A DNA stretch of 64,000 nucleotides. Origin: JAJDNS01 sp963578825. Lineage in GTDB: Bacteria > Acidobacteriota > Vicinamibacteria > Fen-336. Where the stretch lies: contig CAUZDW010000011.1 in NCBI GenBank assembly GCA_963578825.1, positions 1 to 64,000 on the forward strand, in the 5' to 3' direction. Both the position numbers and the translations under genes were made by a program. The notes under the pieces were generated by a model. It did not search any database. It was not told where the DNA came from and worked only from the letters and a program-made list of their open reading frames with translations. Below are positions 57,930 to 64,000 of this stretch, piece after piece; positions within the stretch are counted from its first letter, which is position 1; each line of letters starts with the position of its first letter.

Positions 57930-59309
57930 ATGAGCCGCTCACGCGACGAGAGCTCGGGCTCGCTCTTCCCCGAGGCCGGGCCGACGCCGGTCGAAGAGCC
58001 GCGGCCCGACGCCCCGCTGGCGGAGCGGGTGCGTCCCCGGGCCCTCGACGAGATCCTGGGCCAGGACGAGGTGATCGGGCCGGGCCGCCCGCTCCGCCGC
58101 GCCATCGAGCAGGACCAGCTCCGCTCGCTGATCCTGTGGGGTCCGCCGGGCTCGGGCAAGACCACGCTGGCTCACGTCATCCGCCGGATGACGAAGGCCC
58201 ACTTCGAGGCCATGAGCGCGGTGCTGTCGGGCGTGAAGGACGTGCGCGAGGTCCTCCGGGCCGCCGAGACGCGCAGGCGGCGCAGGGGCCGCCGCACGAT
58301 CGTGCTCATCGACGAGATCCACCGGTTCAACAAGGCCCAGCAGGACGCTCTTCTGGCCCACGTGGAGTCGGGCGACATCGTCCTGATCGGTGCGACGACC
58401 GAGAACCCGTCGTTCGAGGTGAACGCCGCGCTCTTGTCCCGATCCCGATTGGTGGTCCTGAAGCCTCTCGGGGAGGACGAGCTCGTGCGAGTGCTGAACC
58501 ACGCTCTCGCCGACGAGGAGCGGGGACTCGGAAGAGAAAAGGCCGACGTCGACGACGAGGCGCTCCTCTTCCTGGCCCGGAGCTCCGACGGGGACGCCCG
58601 CACCGCCTTGAACGTGCTCGAGCTCGCGGTCACCACCGCAAGCGCCGCCCCCGACGCGGACGGCCGGCGGGTGGTCGACCTCGAGGCCCTGAAGCAGGCC
58701 TTCGCCCGAAAGGCCCTCCTGTACGACCGCGCCGGGGAGGAGCACTTCAACGTCATCAGTGCCCTGCACAAGTCGATCCGCAACTCCGATGCCGACGCGG
58801 GCCTCTACTGGCTCGCCCGGATGCTCGAGGCCGGCGAGGACCCGCTCTACGTGGCCCGGCGTCTCGTGCGCTTCGCCTCCGAGGACATCGGCCTCGCCGA
58901 CCCCCAGGCACTGGTGGTCGCCATGGCCGCCCAGCAGGCCGTGCACTTCATCGGGCTGCCCGAGGGGGCCCTCGCCCTCGCCGAGCTCGTCGTCTACCTC
59001 GCGGCGGCGCCCAAGAGCAACGCCGTTTACTTGGCTTACGCCGAGGCGGCGAAGGACGCCCTGGAGAGTCGCGCGGAACCGGTCCCTCTCTGGATCCGCA
59101 ACGCCCCCACGGGCCTCATGAAGGACCTCGGGTACGGGCAGGGCTACCGCTACGCCCACGACGAGGCTGAGGGTGTCGCGGCCATGGACTGCTTGCCCGA
59201 AGGGCTCGTCGGAAGGCGCTACTACCATCCCACCGACCGGGGCGAGGAGAAGAGCACTGCGGCTCGACTCGAGGCGGCTCGACTGGTGAGGGAGCGGAAG
59301 AAGAGCTAG
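57930..59309 (+). CDS. rarA: Replication-associated recombination protein A (AAA+ ATPase)
   Basis: A clamp-loader-type ATPase maintaining stalled forks. The 459-residue protein has LDEILGQDEVIGPGRPLRRAIEQDQL (about 38-63), Walker A ILWGPPGSGKTT (about 69), Walker B VLIDEIHRFNKAQQDALLAHVESGDI, sensor LIGATTENPSFEVN, and the C-terminal GLYWLARMLEAGEDPLYVARRLVRFASEDIGLADP. The ATG with GCTCACGGGC upstream was chosen over an upstream in-frame ATG that overlaps the methyltransferase. Confidence 0.95.
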   Translation: MSRSRDESSGSLFPEAGPTPVEEPRPDAPLAERVRPRALDEILGQDEVIGPGRPLRRAIEQDQLRSLILWGPPGSGKTTLAHVIRRMTKAHFEAMSAVLSGVKDVREVLRAAETRRRRRGRRTIVLIDEIHRFNKAQQDALLAHVESGDIVLIGATTENPSFEVNAALLSRSRLVVLKPLGEDELVRVLNHALADEERGLGREKADVDDEALLFLARSSDGDARTALNVLELAVTTASAAPDADGRRVVDLEALKQAFARKALLYDRAGEEHFNVISALHKSIRNSDADAGLYWLARMLEAGEDPLYVARRLVRFASEDIGLADPQALVVAMAAQQAVHFIGLPEGALALAELVVYLAAAPKSNAVYLAYAEAAKDALESRAEPVPLWIRNAPTGLMKDLGYGQGYRYAHDEAEGVAAMDCLPEGLVGRRYYHPTDRGEEKSTAARLEAARLVRERKKS

Positions 59310-60592
59310 CCCGGGGTGTGCTCGTCGATCGCGGCGGGGACGGAGAGATCGAAGGTCTCGAGCGGAGCGGGTCGAGCCAGCAGGTACCCCTGACCGTAGT
59401 CGATGCCCAGGTCGATCAACGCCTGCTTCTCGCCCTCGCGCTCGATCCCCTCGGCGATGATCTTCGAATCCATCTTCTCGGCGAAGGCCTTGAGGGCACG
59501 AGCCATCTCGCGCTTGACGTGGCTCTTGTCGATGTCGCGCACGAGCTCGATGTCGAACTTGAGGTACCCGGGGTTGAGGTGGGCGATCTTCTCGAGACCG
59601 GAGTAGCCGGCCCCGATGTCGTCGACGGCGGCCGAGAAGCCCATCTGGGTGAAGTTCTGAAGGGCCTCGACGAACATCGTGTAGTTCTCGATCGCGTCCT
59701 ACTCGCTCACCTCGAGCACGATGCGATCCGGCGAGAGCCCGAGACCTTCGAGAAGCTTGATCAGGCTGGTCCCCTGGAAGTCCGGGTCGTACATCGACTC
59801 CGGAACGACGTTGATGAAGAGGCGGTAGGGCGGCGGCAGGTTTCGGGCGGTGCGCATCGCCCGCCGGCGGTAGTGACGGTCCAGCTCGAACACCAGGTCG
59901 GCCTGCTTCGCCGCCGTGAAGAGGTTGACCGGGTTGTGCTGGGCCGTGCCCACCGGGCCGCGCGAGAGCGCCTCGTAGCCGAGAGTGCCTCCCCGCTGCA
60001 GGTCCACGATCGGTTGGAAGACGGTCCGGATCTCCTCCGAGAGAAGCACGTCCTGCAGCCGGCACCGGGTCTGGAAGGCGGCCTGCTGCTGGATGCGGAC
60101 GCTCTCCCAGGCCTCTCTCACCAGCCGGCCGATCACGCGGTCCGCGCTGATCAGGGGCTTGTGGAAGACGAGCGAGTACCCGACGGTCACGCTTCCCCGG
60201 CCGCGCAGGTAGGGCGAGCTGAGCTCTGCCAGCTCGCTGTTCAGCAGGTCTCCCACACGAACCGCCACCGCCTCGAGATCGGCGATCCGGGCCGGGCGGT
60301 CCTCCGGCGAGCTCCGGCGCGGGGAGAGGAACAACAGGAAGGCGTTTCCACCGCGCTCCTCGAGGGCCAGGACGTCGTCGCTTCGGACGCCCCCTTTCTC
60401 CTTCCCACGCAACGCCGACACCATCTCCGTGGCCAGCGAGAGGACCTCGTCAAAGGCCTTCGAGCCGTAGTCGTGCTCGACCTGGGCCAGCTTCGAGGCG
60501 TCGACGAGCACGAGACCCAGGTGGCCGTGCACCTGGAGCTGCTCTGTGAGCCTGGCCAGCTGCTCTCGATAGGTCGGGATGTCGGAGTACAC
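59306..60592 (-). pseudogene. Degenerate-GGDEF/EAL protein with in-frame stop
   Basis: The GTG-initiated frame encodes a degenerate GGDEF-like domain (ERGGNAFLLFL where GGDEF is expected) followed by an EAL phosphodiesterase (LGYEALSRG, FINVVPESMYDP). It stops at a TAG at 59699-59701 after RIVLEVSE. The same frame continues DAIENYTMFVEALQNFTQMG with the remaining EAL catalytic residues (DDIGAGYSGL, KFDIELVRDID, IIAEGIE). Read through, it would be 428 residues. A truncated EAL domain lacking the Asp pair and the last Glu should be inactive in cyclic-di-GMP hydrolysis. Confidence 0.85.
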
Positions 60593-60767
60593 GTGGTCTC
60601 CGCTACCCCCGCCTCGAAGCCGGTCGTTGGTCGGCGGGATCAGACGGTGTCGTCAGGACGCCTGGGGAGCGGTGAGCGTGGGGTCGTGGGCAGGCGCAAA
60701 CCATTTCGGGTGAAGGTATTACAGTCGCCACGAGGTTCGGCCGCATGCCAGCGGCCCCCCCGGGGAA

Positions 60768-61520
60768 TCACTCGGCGCGACGCTCCGCCACGACCTGGCC
60801 GAGCACCCCGAAAAGCGTCCCCAAGACCACCGTCCAGGCGATCCAGATGGTCATCTGGGGCAGGAGTCCGGTCCACAGCCAGCGGGCCATGGGGGGGACG
60901 GCGGGAAACCCGGGCGGAGGCGCGTCGTAGTGAGTGCCCCAATTGCCCTGGATGGCGAACCACATGACGGCGACCACTGGGAGCCGAGCAGTAAGGGCGT
61001 AGGCCAGGAGGACACGCCCCAGAGCCGGCCAGGCCACGAGGGCGCACGCCGCCGTGAGGCCCGAGACGACGGCCCACAGGACGAGATGGTCCTGAGACGT
61101 TTCGGGCGACGCCAGCCGCGAGCCGAGCCAGGCCAGGATCGGGACAGAGGCGAGGGCTCCGATCGGCCACGCCATTGCCCGGACGCGGGAGGATGGCCGC
61201 ACGCCGGCGCGGGCGAGGCGATAGCCAAAGTAGAAGCCGACGACCGGGACGAGCCACGCGATGCCGACGAGAGCAAGTCCCCCGCCGGCCACCCGGCCGA
61301 AGAGACGGGGCGACCACTCCAGAAGCTCACCGCCCAGCCGCACGAGCGTGACACCGGGGGTCACGGCCACCGGGACGAGAAGCAACCGGAGAAGCGGCGG
61401 CCCCGCCGGACCACGGCGCACAGGGCGGGCCGGGCGAGACGCCCCCGCCGGCCGGGCGGACGAGCCTGGCCTCGCAGGAGGATTCCAGGCGCTCTTGCGC
61501 CCGACCATGCGCCGTGGCAT
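60768..61520 (-). CDS. Polytopic membrane protein, unknown function
   Basis: A 250-residue protein with an Arg/Pro-rich N-terminus (about 40 residues) and about five hydrophobic segments, for example GLALVGIAWLVPVVGFYFGY, AWPIGALASVPILAWLG and TIWIAWTVVLGTLFGVLG. No known family recognised. It begins two bases after the gcvP stop, so it is probably co-transcribed with it. The 175 bases between it and the EAL gene contain nothing clear. Confidence 0.65.
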   Translation of the reverse strand: MPRRMVGRKSAWNPPARPGSSARPAGASRPARPVRRGPAGPPLLRLLLVPVAVTPGVTLVRLGGELLEWSPRLFGRVAGGGLALVGIAWLVPVVGFYFGYRLARAGVRPSSRVRAMAWPIGALASVPILAWLGSRLASPETSQDHLVLWAVVSGLTAACALVAWPALGRVLLAYALTARLPVVAVMWFAIQGNWGTHYDAPPPGFPAVPPMARWLWTGLLPQMTIWIAWTVVLGTLFGVLGQVVAERRAE

Positions 61521-61522
61521 CG

Positions 61523-64000
<2,478 letters not shown>

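Overview
The window is a high-GC bacterial chromosome segment, densely packed on both strands. Gram-negative character is supported by lpxD, lipoproteins and a bactofilin. The lineage is most likely Acidobacteriota. The pointers are a VWA protein of the kind repeatedly found in that phylum, several Ser/Thr kinases joined to PD40/TolB-type propellers, the hpnCDE squalene set, and a dissimilatory-looking ATP sulfurylase beside a siroheme synthase. Thermoanaerobaculia is a guess. No rRNA, tRNA or CRISPR was recognised.

Layout. 1-5 kb: end of an IS630-type element, a lipoprotein, a DinB protein, a broken GH3 glycosidase and a PQQ-type propeller. 4.8-10 kb: a lysine-biosynthesis operon (lysC-dapB-dapA-dapD-dapE) with a structured leader. 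10-15.7 kb: a nonsense-interrupted kinase, alr, and a frameshifted beta-helix protein. 15.8-17.8 kb: sat and siroheme synthase. 17.8-23.3 kb: nadA-nadB-nadC (minus strand) with the NAD regulator nrtR and three matching palindromes. 23.3-30 kb: accessory genes, including a sulfatase, an AT-richer tetR-SDR island, and a run of frameshifted genes. 30-35.6 kb: phosphatase, Fpg-type glycosylase, infA, HAD, def, rarD, Nramp-like transporter. 35.6-44.6 kb: FAH protein, a deleted kinase, a double-length ThyX-like protein, hpnE-hpnD-hpnC, trmL, and a truncated kinase against uvrB. 44.6-64 kb: uvrB, deoC, bactofilin-lpxD, VWA protein, homocysteine methyltransferase/MTHFR fusion, DsbD-N protein, greA-Cho-like-patatin operon, trmH-type methyltransferase, rarA, a GGDEF/EAL protein with an internal stop, and the C-terminal part of gcvP.

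How it fits together. Many genes are translationally coupled by ATGA/GTGA overlaps (dapA-dapD-dapE, nadA-nadB-nadC, hpnC-hpnD-hpnE, bactofilin-lpxD, arsR-SRPBCC). NrtR probably represses nadABC through a palindrome just upstream of nadA.

The most striking global feature is gene decay. By hand count, ten genes carry in-frame stops, single-base indels or deletions: the GH3 gene, three kinases, the beta-helix protein, a lipoprotein, a methyltransferase, an SRPBCC protein, the Fpg-type glycosylase and an EAL protein. About thirty housekeeping genes interleaved with them read through intact. This looks like real decay under relaxed selection, although several indels are homopolymer contractions and need read-level checking.
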